Shown here in pieces: positions 1 through 8,176 of a stretch of 33,132 bases of DNA (position 1 is its first letter; every line of letters begins with the position of its first letter). The notes beneath the pieces were generated by a model. The model saw only the letters and a program-made list of their open reading frames with translations, did no database searches and was not told the origin of the DNA. Source of the stretch: Bacteroidaceae bacterium (GTDB lineage Bacteria > Bacteroidota > Bacteroidia > Bacteroidales > Bacteroidaceae); assembly GCA_017935785.1 (NCBI GenBank), contig JAGBGU010000035.1:1-33132 (forward strand), given 5' to 3'. The position numbers and the translations under genes were made by a program.

Positions 1-23
1 TCGTGATTTGTCATTATTGTCAT

Positions 24-133
24 TGAGGTGGCTATAGTGGCGGGGTCCCACCTCTTCCCATTCCGAACAGAGCAGTTAAGCCCGCCCGCGCCGATGGTAC
101 TGCACACCCGTGGGAGAGTAGGTAGCCGCCGTT
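24..133 (+). rRNA. rrf: 5S ribosomal RNA
   Basis: The conserved core is recognisable: the stretch around CGGGGTCCCACCTCTTCCC, the CCGAACAG loop, and the GGGAGAGTAGG segment near the 3' end. The terminal helix closes: GGTGGCTA near the start pairs with TAGCCGCC near position 129, with one G-U pair. The length of about 110 bases fits 5S rRNA. It is presumably the last gene of a 16S-23S-5S operon whose upstream part lies outside the window. The exact ends are estimated from the helix. Confidence 0.95.
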
Positions 134-143
134 TTTTCGAGGG

Positions 144-182
144 AGCGTTCCGTATACGGAGAGTGTACGGAGCGCTTTTTGT
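144..182 (+). terminator. rRNA operon terminator
   Basis: An 11-bp stem (AGCGTTCCGTA, 144-154, with TACGGAGCGCT, 166-176, one G-U pair) is followed directly by a T run. It lies just downstream of the 5S gene, where the rRNA operon should end. Confidence 0.85.
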
Positions 183-307
183 GTATACGTGTCCTCCTCA
201 CTAAAGTAGGGCAACAGGAAAGGTTTGGTTATGACTTCTGAAATCTTTTGCAAGTAACTTATGGAATTTACATTCTCTGTTTGTAGATTGCTGGTTGGAT
301 AAAATAA

Positions 308-333
308 GTCCGCATCTTGTTTCAGGTGCGGAC
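308..333 (-). terminator. Probable terminator of the ABC-F gene
   Basis: An inverted repeat (GTCCGCATCT, 308-317, with AGGTGCGGAC, 324-333) has a 6-base loop. Read on the minus strand, the direction of the ABC-F gene, it is followed by a T-rich stretch (CTTATTTTATCC). It lies about 35 bp past that gene's stop. The rest of 183-366 shows no gene. Confidence 0.6.
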
Positions 334-366
334 ATAGTTATTGGTGATTTAATTTTAGCAGTGATG

Positions 367-2001
367 CTACTTCTTTTCTAATTCCTGGAGATTCTGCATC
401 TTTTTGTATTCAAGGAATTCGTAAATGCCGCAAAGGTGTTCGCGTACGCGTTGGTTGCCGAATTCGTACACCTTGCTGACGAGGCCGTCTAGGAAGTCGC
501 GATCATGACTTACGACGATGAGTGTGCCGTCGAAGTCTATGAGTGCCTGCTTTAGAATGTCTTTTGTTTTCATGTCAAGGTGATTGGTTGGTTCGTCAAG
601 AATAAGCAGATTTACAGGCTCAAGCAAGAGTTTCAGTATAGCCAGACGTGTGCGTTCGCCACCAGAAAGTACCTTTACTTTCTTTGTGCTTTCTTCTCCG
701 CCAAACATGAATGCGCCAAGAAGGTCTCTTATCTTCAGCCTGACTTCTCCTTTGGCTACATCATCTATGGTTTGGAATACGGTAAGTTCTTCATCGAGTA
801 GTGATGCCTGGTTCTGGGCAAAGTACCCAATTTGTACATTATGGCCTAACGTGAGTTCGCCCTCGTGTTCCAACTGGTTCATTATACATTTGACCATAGT
901 GGATTTCCCTTCGCCGTTTCTTCCGACAAAAGCCACCTTCTGACCGCGTTCTATCATGAATGAGGCGTTGCTGAAGATTGTTTTTTCACCAAAGGACTTT
1001 CCTACTGAATCTGCTTGTACAGGATATGTACCGCTGCGTGGAGAAGGCGGGAACTTTAGTCTTAAGCGTGATGTGTCTTCTTCGTCCACTTCCACTAATT
1101 CCAGTTTTTCCAGCATTTTTACGCGGCTCTTTACCTGGAGCGTCTTGGCGTACGTGCCTTTGAAACGTTCAATGAAGTCGCGCGTTTCCTGAATCATCTT
1201 CTGTTGCTCTTCATATTGTTTTTGCTGTTGCTCGCGACGTTCCTTCCTGAGTTCAAGATAGTGGCTGTAAGTGGCCTTATAGTCGTATATGCGTCCCATT
1301 GTGACTTCAATGGTACGGTTGGTTATCATGTCCACGAACTTGCGGTCGTGACTGATCACAACCACTGCTTTTGATGAAGTTTTGATAAAATCTTCCAACC
1401 ATTGTATGCTGTCGATGTCAAGGTGGTTTGTAGGCTCATCCAGAAGGAGGACATCAGGATCCTTGAGTAATAGCTTGGCAAGTTCGATTCGCATTCGCCA
1501 ACCGCCGGAGAATTCGCTGGTCGGTTTGTCAAAATCAGTGCGTTTGAAACCAAGTCCGAGGAGCGTCTTTTCTACGTTCTCCTCGAAATGGGTCATGTCA
1601 ATAGCATAGAATTTCTCGCTGAGCTGGCTTACCTGTTCTATCAACTGCATGTATGAATCACTTTCATAGTCGGTTCGTTGTGTAAGCTCTTCGTTCATGC
1701 GCTCAATCTCAGCCTCAACCTCACGCAAATGGGCGAAGGCCTGGGACGCCTCTTCAAAGACAGTCCGTCCGTCTTCGGTCATAAGATGCTGTGGAAGGTA
1801 TGCCACCACACAGTCACGCGGTATGTTTACCGTTCCCGAAGTGGGTTGCCGCACGCCGGCGAGTATCTTCAACAGGGTGCTTTTGCCGGCACCGTTTCGT
1901 CCCATCAGCGCAATGCGGTCTTTCTCGTTAATGATGAATGATATATCTTTAAAAAGTGTGGTGCCGCCGAACTCAACGGCAAGTGACTCTGCAGAAATCA
2001 T
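367..2001 (-). CDS. ABC-F family ATPase (ribosome-associated)
   Basis: A 544-residue protein with two ABC ATPase domains and no membrane segments, the ABC-F layout. Domain 1 has Walker A GRNGAGKST at 34-42, signature FSGGW at 164-168 and Walker B LLLDEPTNHLD at 185-195. Domain 2 has Walker A GRNGEGKST at 360-368, signature LSGGERTR at 445-452 and Walker B ending in DEPTNHLD near 476. The charged, Gln-rich helical linker between them (about 240-320) matches the P-site tRNA interaction region of this family. ABC-F proteins act in the cytoplasm on the ribosome E site, to resolve stalled translation or protect against antibiotics. The subfamily (EttA-, Uup- or YkpA-like, or resistance type) cannot be fixed by eye; the short C-terminus after domain 2 argues against a Uup-like coiled-coil tail. 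The gene is convergent with the rRNA operon. Confidence 0.93.
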   Translation of the reverse strand: MISAESLAVEFGGTTLFKDISFIINEKDRIALMGRNGAGKSTLLKILAGVRQPTSGTVNIPRDCVVAYLPQHLMTEDGRTVFEEASQAFAHLREVEAEIERMNEELTQRTDYESDSYMQLIEQVSQLSEKFYAIDMTHFEENVEKTLLGLGFKRTDFDKPTSEFSGGWRMRIELAKLLLKDPDVLLLDEPTNHLDIDSIQWLEDFIKTSSKAVVVISHDRKFVDMITNRTIEVTMGRIYDYKATYSHYLELRKERREQQQKQYEEQQKMIQETRDFIERFKGTYAKTLQVKSRVKMLEKLELVEVDEEDTSRLRLKFPPSPRSGTYPVQADSVGKSFGEKTIFSNASFMIERGQKVAFVGRNGEGKSTMVKCIMNQLEHEGELTLGHNVQIGYFAQNQASLLDEELTVFQTIDDVAKGEVRLKIRDLLGAFMFGGEESTKKVKVLSGGERTRLAILKLLLEPVNLLILDEPTNHLDMKTKDILKQALIDFDGTLIVVSHDRDFLDGLVSKVYEFGNQRVREHLCGIYEFLEYKKMQNLQELEKK

Positions 2002-2123
2002 AGATGTATATTTTTTATAGAGAGATTATGATGGAGTAGGGTATTGATAAATGAAGACAATAGGGATTGATGAGGAGAATTCCCCATTATCCCTGATAAC
2101 CTGTCTGTCTTTAATAGTGATTA

Positions 2124-2276
2124 TTATTCGTCCTCAGTATCTTCTTCTGTAAATGCCTCCATTATAATGCGGAACTTTTGAGGCAGATTATATTCGTAGT
2201 AGGCATATTCAAGGAAAACGGCCAGATAGAATATGACAAGAAAAACGAGCCATCCGATAAAGATATTCAAAGTCAT
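2124..2276 (-). CDS. Small single-pass membrane protein (50 aa)
   Basis: A 50-codon frame runs from ATG at 2276 to TAA at 2124-2126, with a second in-frame TAA immediately after. Residues 2-23 form one hydrophobic helix (MTLNIFIGWLVFLVIF onward), followed by a Tyr-rich stretch (EYAYYEYNLP) and an acidic tail ending EEDTEDE. The start lies 33 bp downstream of the YihY-family gene on the same strand, preceded by an A-rich leader (ACCTAATAAATAA) typical of Bacteroidales translation starts. Co-transcription with the YihY gene is likely. I do not recognise a named family. A hydrophobic helix, acidic tail and double stop favour a real small protein over chance. Confidence 0.6.
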   Translation of the reverse strand: MTLNIFIGWLVFLVIFYLAVFLEYAYYEYNLPQKFRIIMEAFTEEDTEDE

Positions 2277-2309
2277 TTATTTATTAGGTTTTAATAGATT
2301 ACTATTCTG

Positions 2310-3593
2310 TTAAATGTCCACCAGGAGCGCATTCCTGTGCGCATTTCTTAGTTTTCGCAGCGTGTCCCATTCTCTGGTGTTGAGCTGCCATGTGCGCGAG
2401 AGGCTTTCCGAACCCATGCTGTCAATGTGGTCGAGCACCTTGTCAATAGTCATGTGGCTGGTGTCCATGGCCGGCAGATAGTGGGTCTGTGTGCCGCGTT
2501 CGTTATTGAATGACACAAGCAGTTTTGTCTGTACAAGCTCATCCAGGAGCAACCGTACCAGACTCTGCGGCAGTTGCGTATCCCGGGCCAGTGTGGTAAT
2601 GGTAAATGGAGGGTTTCCGGCTGCGAATCTCTTACATATCCTGCTCATCAGCAGCAGACAGATTGCGTCTCTGTATCTGCGGCTCAGATTCTGGCTGCTC
2701 CGTTCAAATATGTAATCCTCCATGTTCTGGCTTGCATAGCACATGCGGGCACCAACCAGACAGATTGTCCATGAAATCTGTAGCCACAGCATGAAGAACG
2801 GGATGGCGGCAAAAGAACCGTATATGGCATTGTAACTGCTCAATTTAATCTGGTAAAGCAGATAAAAATACTGTACCGCCTGGAAAATAGCCGCGGCAAG
2901 TATGCTTGGGATGATTACATGCCTGAACTTGACAGGAGTATTGGGCATAAGCTTATAGAGCAGCATCAGGGCAAACGTGAGCAGGAAACTTGGTGTAATC
3001 TTGAGCAGCCATTGGATGGTGTTGCTTACCAACTGGTAGTCGGGCAATATGCTCTTGAACGTCATGAGGAACAGACTGATACCGCTGGATACGATAATGG
3101 CTATCGGCAACAGGAAGAATACACTTACGTAGTCTGTAAACCTGCGGTATACGTTGCGCGAGTTGCCTACATGCCAGATAGCATTGAAAGCCACCTCAAT
3201 GTTGCTGGTAAGACTGAAGATGATGTAAAGCAGCATGATAAGACCCACACCGATGAACACGCCGCTATGTGTGTTCTGAAGATACGAGTCAATGAACTCA
3301 AGGATATGGTCCGTAATGCCGGGGTTCATCTGTAATGATTCGCGTACATTATCCTCGATAAGTTCGCCAAAACCAAAGCCGCGTGCCACGGCAAACACGA
3401 TGGCAAGAACCGGAACGGCAGCCATCATGCTGGAGTAGGTTAGTGCCGAGGCATAGTTCATCAGGTTGCCCTTGGTAAAGCTTTCTATGATAATGATCAG
3501 GAATTTTAGTATATGGTACAGCCATTTTCGTCCTTTGCCCAGGGACGTTTCATTGATGTTCCATATAAGTTCCAGTTTGTCAAGCTTTATCAT
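2310..3593 (-). CDS. YihY/BrkB-family inner-membrane protein with C-terminal winged helix
   Basis: A 427-residue protein whose first 290 residues match the YihY/BrkB (formerly RNase BN) family: a conserved start (SFTKGNLMNYASALTYSSMMAAVPVLAIVF) then about six transmembrane helices, with the family-type segment FRHVIIPSILAAAIFQ and a Gly/Ala-Ser-rich loop before the last helix. The family's function is not established; the old RNase BN assignment was withdrawn. After about residue 305 the chain becomes soluble and resembles a winged-helix fold (ICLLLMSRICKRF, then TITTLARDTQLPQSLVRLLLDEL). Such tails are common in Bacteroidota members. The start lies about 21 bp past the poly-U tract of rnpB on the same strand and no separate promoter is obvious, so read-through from rnpB is possible. 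Confidence 0.9.
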   Translation of the reverse strand: MIKLDKLELIWNINETSLGKGRKWLYHILKFLIIIIESFTKGNLMNYASALTYSSMMAAVPVLAIVFAVARGFGFGELIEDNVRESLQMNPGITDHILEFIDSYLQNTHSGVFIGVGLIMLLYIIFSLTSNIEVAFNAIWHVGNSRNVYRRFTDYVSVFFLLPIAIIVSSGISLFLMTFKSILPDYQLVSNTIQWLLKITPSFLLTFALMLLYKLMPNTPVKFRHVIIPSILAAAIFQAVQYFYLLYQIKLSSYNAIYGSFAAIPFFMLWLQISWTICLVGARMCYASQNMEDYIFERSSQNLSRRYRDAICLLLMSRICKRFAAGNPPFTITTLARDTQLPQSLVRLLLDELVQTKLLVSFNNERGTQTHYLPAMDTSHMTIDKVLDHIDSMGSESLSRTWQLNTREWDTLRKLRNAHRNALLVDI

Positions 3594-3614
3594 GAACAGC
3601 TAAATATATATTGT

Positions 3615-3990
3615 AAAAAAACCAGCAGCAGGCCTGTAAGCCGGGTTCTGTTTCCGTACGTCTGCACAGATGCCTGTCATTTATCTACGACCCGTGTCGC
3701 CACGAGCCTCTATCGTTCTACCCTCCGGCTCAGACGGACCGCCTTCTCTTTTTGTTCGCCGGTATACATGAACTTTCAACTCCCGGAATGCACAGCACCG
3801 ATGTCACCACCGGCCTGGTAGGCTCTTACCCCACCTTCTCACCCTTACCCCTAAGCTCGGGGCGGTTATTTTCTTCTGCATTATCAGACCCTCGCGAATC
3901 TCTTCTCGTTAGGAAGCGGGATGTCCTGCGTTGCCCGGACTTTCCTCTTGCCATAAATGGCCAGCGACAAGCCGGTCTACTGCTGGTCGT
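3615..3990 (-). ncRNA. rnpB: RNase P RNA (class A)
   Basis: Read on the minus strand, the RNA carries the near-universal GAGGAAAGTCCGGGC segment close to its 5' end and ACAGAACCCGGCTTA close to its 3' end. The terminal P1 helix closes: CCAGCAGTAG near 3977-3986 pairs with CTGCTGCTGG near 3622-3631. A run of seven U residues (minus strand, 3615-3621) follows P1 and would end transcription. About 375 bases is right for class A RNase P RNA, the catalytic subunit that matures tRNA 5' ends. The 5' end is set from the -7 promoter element just upstream and is accurate to a few bases. Confidence 0.96.
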
Positions 3991-3993
3991 TGG

Positions 3994-4001
3994 CAAAGTT
4001 A
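3994..4001 (-). promoter_or_regulatory. Promoter -7 element of rnpB
   Basis: On the minus strand the bases read TAACTTTG, matching the Bacteroidales -7 consensus TAnnTTTG. It lies a few bases upstream of the RNase P RNA 5' end. I see no convincing -33 TTTG at the usual distance. Confidence 0.6.
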
Positions 4002-4002
4002 C

Positions 4003-4313
4003 GAAGAAATGTTGAAATATAAGCATGAATAGGACAGATAAAGTGGCCAAAGGCAGATGAAACAGAAAAAATGTCAGAAATGTTGGGTATGTATCCTTAT
4101 GACAAACTGTCCGTAAAAAGGAAATCTATCGTAAACGAATGTGAAATTTCTGTCTCCGCAATTTTAACAATAGTTAATCTATATGTGCGCACTGTTAAAT
4201 AATAGGAAAAAAAGTCACTTTTAGACTGATAATCCACAAAGTTGCTCTATATTTGCAGTATAAAAGACGTATAATGATAAAATGTAATATTAACAAATAA
4301 AAAAAATAAGGTT
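4003..4313. other. Intergenic leader between rnpB and the htrA gene
   Basis: About 310 AT-rich bases between divergent transcription units. It contains the -7 element of the htrA gene and a long A-rich leader before its start. A 43-codon open frame (4071-4202, plus strand, ATG to TAA) is present, but it has no recognisable family or promoter, so it is not called as a gene. Confidence 0.6.
4248..4255 (+). promoter_or_regulatory. Promoter -7 element of the htrA gene
   Basis: TATATTTG matches TAnnTTTG exactly and lies 58 bp upstream of the protease start codon. The -33 region is not clear. Confidence 0.6.
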
Positions 4314-5795
4314 ATGAAACAGACAACTAAATGGCTTGGCTTAGCCGCACTAATCTTTGCCAGCAGTGCAGTAACAGCAACTGTAATTCGTACCCAGACT
4401 CCTCCTGCAGAGATCGCGGAAACGCCCAAGACAGTAGCCGCACCGGCACCCGCCGTTACTGGAGGGCTTGTAGATCTTACTGCTGCTGCAGAATCTTCGG
4501 TTAATGCAGTGGTGTATATCAAGGTTACCCAGAACGGAAAGACCCAGCGCGTTCAGGTTCGCGATCCCTTTGCCGAGTTCTTCGGAGAATTCTTCGGACA
4601 GGGACAAATGCCGCCACAGCAGCGCGAATATAAGTCGCCGGACCGCCACGGTGCCGGAAGCGGTGTGATAATCAGCGCAGATGGATATATCGTCACCAAC
4701 AATCATGTTGTGGGTAATGCAGACGTGATAGATGTAAAACTGAATGACAACCGCGAGTTCAAAGGCCGTATAATTGGTTGTGACGAGAATACCGACCTTG
4801 CCCTCATAAAGATTGAGGGGAAAGACCTTCCCACCATTCCCATCGGTAACAGCGACGAACTGAAACTGGGCCAATGGGTGCTGGCCGTAGGCAATCCTTT
4901 CAATCTTACCAGTACAGTTACCGCCGGAGTGGTAAGCGCAAAGGCCCGTTCATTGGGAGCCAACGGTATAGAAAGCTTTATCCAGACCGATGCAGCCATC
5001 AATTCCGGTAACAGCGGCGGTGCGCTTGTGAACGAACGTGGCGAGCTTGTCGGCATCAATGCCATGATATACAGCCAGACCGGCAGCTATAGCGGATATG
5101 GTTTTGCCATCCCCACCACTATCATGAATAAGGTGGTTGCCGACCTGAAGGCATACGGAACCGTACAGCGTGCCGTGCTGGGCGTGCAAGGAACGGATGT
5201 GGGCAATTACATTGACATGGAGAAGGCCAAGGGCAACGAGGTGGACCTGGGAACCGTTAGCGGTGTATACATTGATCAGGTAACAGACGGCAGCGCTGCC
5301 CAGGAAGCAGGATTGCAAAAGGGCGATGTAATAGTAAAGCTGGCGGGCAAGGACACTGACAAGATGAGCCGTCTGCAAGAGGAAATAGCACAGCACCGAC
5401 CCGGTGATAAGGTTAGCGTGACCTATATCCGCAACAAGAAAAGCCAGAAGACCGATGTCACTCTGCGCAATGCCCAGGGCGGAACCAAGGTGATGGAAGA
5501 AGTGGACATGGACGACATGGGCGTACAGCTAAAACCGCTCACAGACAAGGACAAGCAATTGCTTCGCATACCTTACGGACTGGTGGTAAACAATATCCGC
5601 CGTGGCAAGTTGCAGGAGGCAGGCGTGGACAAGGGCACCATCTTCATCCAGGTAAACGATGCCAAACTGAATACAGTTGAGGATTGGGAAGAAGCCGTTA
5701 AGCGGGCCAGCCAGAGTACAGACCGCACTTTATGGATAAAGGCTCTTACGCCCAGCGGACGCAAGGTAAGTTTCGTGGTGGATTTGAACGAATAA
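4314..5795 (+). CDS. htrA: Periplasmic serine protease, HtrA/DegP/DegQ family
   Basis: A 493-residue exported protease-chaperone for envelope protein quality control. Residues 1-22 form a signal peptide or N-terminal anchor, followed by a Pro/Ala-rich spacer. The trypsin-like domain (about 52-280) has the full triad: His131 in TNNHVV, Asp161 in NTDLALIKI and Ser234 in GNSGGAL. An LA-type loop rich in Phe/Gly (RDPFAEFFGEFFGQ, about 83-96) matches Deg proteins. Two PDZ domains follow: the first at about 285-390 (SGVYIDQVTDGSAAQEAGLQ), the second at about 410-490 (YGLVVNNIRRGKLQEAG). Length and layout match DegP/DegQ. The gene has its own promoter and is followed by a hairpin, so it is probably monocistronic. 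Confidence 0.96.
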   Translation: MKQTTKWLGLAALIFASSAVTATVIRTQTPPAEIAETPKTVAAPAPAVTGGLVDLTAAAESSVNAVVYIKVTQNGKTQRVQVRDPFAEFFGEFFGQGQMPPQQREYKSPDRHGAGSGVIISADGYIVTNNHVVGNADVIDVKLNDNREFKGRIIGCDENTDLALIKIEGKDLPTIPIGNSDELKLGQWVLAVGNPFNLTSTVTAGVVSAKARSLGANGIESFIQTDAAINSGNSGGALVNERGELVGINAMIYSQTGSYSGYGFAIPTTIMNKVVADLKAYGTVQRAVLGVQGTDVGNYIDMEKAKGNEVDLGTVSGVYIDQVTDGSAAQEAGLQKGDVIVKLAGKDTDKMSRLQEEIAQHRPGDKVSVTYIRNKKSQKTDVTLRNAQGGTKVMEEVDMDDMGVQLKPLTDKDKQLLRIPYGLVVNNIRRGKLQEAGVDKGTIFIQVNDAKLNTVEDWEEAVKRASQSTDRTLWIKALTPSGRKVSFVVDLNE

Positions 5796-5827
5796 CCTTT
5801 TTCATTGTGATTTGATATACTGTTCAG

Positions 5828-5859
5828 AGCGAGGGTGTGCCGCATGGTGCACCCTCGCT
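5828..5859 (+). terminator. Probable terminator of the htrA gene
   Basis: A 10-bp perfect stem (AGCGAGGGTG with CACCCTCGCT) lies 33 bp after the protease stop. There is no clean T run: it is followed by a directly repeated TTACGTCCCT. It is a hairpin in the right place rather than a textbook terminator. Confidence 0.5.
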
Positions 5860-5976
5860 GCTTACGTCCCTTTACGTCCCTTTACATTCGTTTGGCAATC
5901 ATTAGGGGATGAATATATATCTATTAGGTATAAATTCCCTTCATCCTGTACTTCCGATCGGAAAATCTCAAACGAG

Positions 5977-6008
5977 TTTGGTTTTTCTCTCACTTAATCG
6001 TACCTTTG
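5977..6008 (+). promoter_or_regulatory. Promoter of the glycosidase-like lipoprotein gene
   Basis: A complete Bacteroidales-type promoter: TTTG at 5977-5980, 20 bp spacer, TACCTTTG at 6001-6008. It lies about 40 bp upstream of the start codon at 6049. Confidence 0.8.
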
Positions 6009-6048
6009 TGCTGTAAAGTTTGTCGGGCGACAATAAAGCAAATAAGAT

Positions 6049-7518
6049 ATGAGAAGCATGAAACATTTATTTTTAGGATTGTCTTTGGCGCTTGCGGCTT
6101 GTACCCATAGCACAAAGACAGAGACAGTGGAAGCTATGTCCATGTCGGAAGTGGCGGTGTTCACATCCGCAGACAGAGATTTGGAGAAGACGTTCAATTG
6201 GGCCAAGGCTATGGCATGGCTTTATGCGCACGAGGGCGATGATGCGGTGGGCTATTGGTACGAAGCGTCACTGCCCATGAGAGAGGCCTTTTGCATGAGA
6301 GACGTTTCGCACCAGTGCGTGGGCGGCCAAATCTTGGGAATGACGCAGCACAACAAGAACATGTTCCACCGTTTTGCCGAGAACATCAGCGAGGCCAAGG
6401 ACTGGTGTTCCTATTGGGAGATTAACCGTTATAACAAACCGGCTCCGGCGGATTACGAGAACGACAGCTCCTTCTGGTACAACCTGAATGCCAATTTTGA
6501 TGTGATGCAGGCCTGTCTGAAGATGTATGAGTGGACCGGCGACGCGGACTATCTGGAGAACGGGGAGATGGTGAACTTCTACGACCGCACCGTTACAGAT
6601 TATGTGGAACGGTGGGAGCTGCAGCCCGAGAAGGCGTTCGGGCGCGTACGCTACATGAACAAGGCGGCTGATTTTGACATCAACAAGTCTTTCCATCGTT
6701 GCAGGGGACTGTCATCCTATGCCGAGAACTTCCCCGGAATAGTCATGAGCATAGACCTGCTCTCCACCATGTATGCCGGTTTCAATGCCTATGCGGAGAT
6801 GATGCAGATGAATGGAGATGATGTGAAAGCCAAGGAAGCCCGTGCCAAGGCTCAGCTGTACAGGCAGATTGTAGAAGAAAGGTTCTGGGATGCGGAGCAC
6901 AACCGCTACAACACTTTCTGGACCGAGGCCGGCGAGTTCAAGCGCGGCGAGGGCGCGCCCTTTGTGCTGTGGTTCGGCGTAACGGACAATCCGGAGCGCA
7001 TCCGCGCACTGGTCAAGGACATCCTGAACATAGAGTGGAACGTGGAGAATCTTTCCGCCTTCCCCGCCTTCCTGTATAAATATGGCTATGCCGACGAAGC
7101 GTACCGCCATCTTATAGCCCTTCCCAAGATGAAACGTTCGGAATATCCCGAGGTATCCTTTGGTGTGGTCGAAGGCATTGTATGCGGGGCGATGGGCATA
7201 AGGCCTTCGTTCAGCAAGAAGCAGATTACCACCTGCTCGCGTCTGAAGGATGCTGCCGGCAAGTCTGCCATACGGAACGTGCCCATGTTTGGCGGTTACA
7301 TATCCGTGGCGCACAACAATCTGACCACACAGATAGATAACAATACGGATGAGGACCTGATGTGGGAAGCGGCCTTCATGGGCGAGCATCCCCAGATAAC
7401 AGTGGGCGGAAAAAGCTATGACGCCATTGTAGGCCGCGATGCAAACGGCAATGCCTGCTCGCGTTGCCTTGTTCCGCTGCCGGCTCATAAAAGTGCCGTA
7501 GCCGAGGTAAGGCAGTAA
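6049..7518 (+). CDS. Lipoprotein resembling (alpha/alpha)6-barrel (six-hairpin) glycosidases
   Basis: A 489-residue protein beginning with a lipoprotein signal peptide (FLGLSLALAAC, lipid Cys18), so anchored in the outer envelope. The mature chain is mostly helical and rich in Trp/Tyr. A motif at about 73-90 (MREAFCMRDVSHQ) recalls the substrate-facing Arg-Asp loop of six-hairpin glycosidases; hairpin-like segments recur (DFDVMQACLKMYEWTGD, then AYAEMMQMNGDD). The end looks like a small beta domain. It may be an exo-acting glycosidase, but I cannot name a GH family or substrate. ATG codons at 6049 and 6058 both keep the signal peptide. It has its own promoter and strong terminator, so it is a lone gene rather than part of a Sus-type cluster. 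Confidence 0.72.
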   Translation: MRSMKHLFLGLSLALAACTHSTKTETVEAMSMSEVAVFTSADRDLEKTFNWAKAMAWLYAHEGDDAVGYWYEASLPMREAFCMRDVSHQCVGGQILGMTQHNKNMFHRFAENISEAKDWCSYWEINRYNKPAPADYENDSSFWYNLNANFDVMQACLKMYEWTGDADYLENGEMVNFYDRTVTDYVERWELQPEKAFGRVRYMNKAADFDINKSFHRCRGLSSYAENFPGIVMSIDLLSTMYAGFNAYAEMMQMNGDDVKAKEARAKAQLYRQIVEERFWDAEHNRYNTFWTEAGEFKRGEGAPFVLWFGVTDNPERIRALVKDILNIEWNVENLSAFPAFLYKYGYADEAYRHLIALPKMKRSEYPEVSFGVVEGIVCGAMGIRPSFSKKQITTCSRLKDAAGKSAIRNVPMFGGYISVAHNNLTTQIDNNTDEDLMWEAAFMGEHPQITVGGKSYDAIVGRDANGNACSRCLVPLPAHKSAVAEVRQ

Positions 7519-7528
7519 CGGCAAAAAC

Positions 7529-7562
7529 GCATGCCGGTGCGATGCCCTTTGCAACGGCATGC
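7529..7562. repeat. Inverted repeat after the glycosidase-like gene
   Basis: GCATGCCG (7529-7536) and CGGCATGC (7555-7562) form an 8-bp stem with an 18-base loop, just before the main terminator. It may be a secondary 3' end structure. Confidence 0.45.
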
Positions 7563-7570
7563 GATGTCCG

Positions 7571-7617
7571 ATGCACTATGGTGCGATTGCCCGCGCACCA
7601 TAGTGCATTTTTTTTTT
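7571..7617 (+). terminator. Strong intrinsic terminator
   Basis: A 15-bp perfect stem (7571-7585 with 7594-7608, core GCACTATGGTGCG), an 8-base loop and ten T residues. It separates the glycosidase-like gene from the sigma factor operon. Confidence 0.93.
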
Positions 7618-7681
7618 GATAAATTTTGAAAGGAATGTGAAAGGCGCGTGTCCAAGTAAGTAGAGACCAATAAACGGACAA

Positions 7682-8164
7682 ATGGAAAATATAGAATTGC
7701 AATTCACAAAAATGGTGAAGGAATACCGCAAAACCATCTATACGGTCTGCTATTTCTTCTCCAAAGACACGGAAGAGGTGAACGACCTTTACCAGGAGAT
7801 ACTGATAAACCTGTGGCGGGGATTCCCGGCCTACCGTGGAGAGAGTAGTTTGAAGACGTGGATATGGCGCGTGAGTCTGAACACTTGCAGCAATCAGGAG
7901 CGAAAGAAGAAGAGCCGCATACAGACGGTCCCGCTTTCCGTTGACATTGACCTGTACAACGATGAGGACACGAACAGCAGGCAGATCCGTATGCTATACG
8001 ACAGGATTAACCGCCTCGATGTCTTTGACCGCGCCATAATCCTGCTGTGGCTGGAGAATATGAGCTATCAGGACATAGCGGATGTGGTGGGCATTTCCGT
8101 GCCGAACGTTACTTCCCGTTTGTTCCGTATCAAAGAGCAGTTGAAATCAATGTCTAACAAGTAA
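7682..8164 (+). CDS. ECF-type RNA polymerase sigma factor
   Basis: A 160-residue sigma-70-like protein with only regions 2 and 4, as in extracytoplasmic-function sigma factors. Region 2 spans about 10-75, with NDLYQEILINLWRGF (core binding, -10 recognition) and the aromatic-rich SSLKTWIWRVSLNTC. Region 4 spans about 105-158, with a clear helix-turn-helix (SYQDIADVVGISVPNVTSRLFRIKE) for the -35 element. It directs RNA polymerase to a dedicated promoter set. The following gene starts 12 bp after its stop and encodes a membrane protein, the position usually held by an anti-sigma factor. I found no confident autoregulatory promoter in the 64 bp upstream. Confidence 0.93.
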   Translation: MENIELQFTKMVKEYRKTIYTVCYFFSKDTEEVNDLYQEILINLWRGFPAYRGESSLKTWIWRVSLNTCSNQERKKKSRIQTVPLSVDIDLYNDEDTNSRQIRMLYDRINRLDVFDRAIILLWLENMSYQDIADVVGISVPNVTSRLFRIKEQLKSMSNK

Positions 8165-8176
8165 AAACTTACGAAG

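Noticed and set aside
32..253. 73-codon minus-strand frame at the left end
   Set aside because: It lies across the 5S rRNA and its terminator; the structured RNA explains the sequence.
3513..4050. Several 70-100 codon frames on both strands
   Set aside because: They overlap RNase P RNA, whose conserved segments and P1 helix are clear.
4071..4202. 43-codon plus-strand frame before the htrA gene
   Set aside because: It has no promoter element, no recognisable family and no signal or membrane feature; chance is the simpler explanation.
6712..7560. 282-codon minus-strand frame
   Set aside because: It is antisense to the glycosidase-like lipoprotein, which has a signal peptide, promoter and terminator; long antisense frames are common opposite such genes.
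7632..7652. ECF-type promoter (GGAA ... GTC) before the sigma gene
   Set aside because: The gap of 14 bp is too short for a normal ECF promoter, and the motif is weak.
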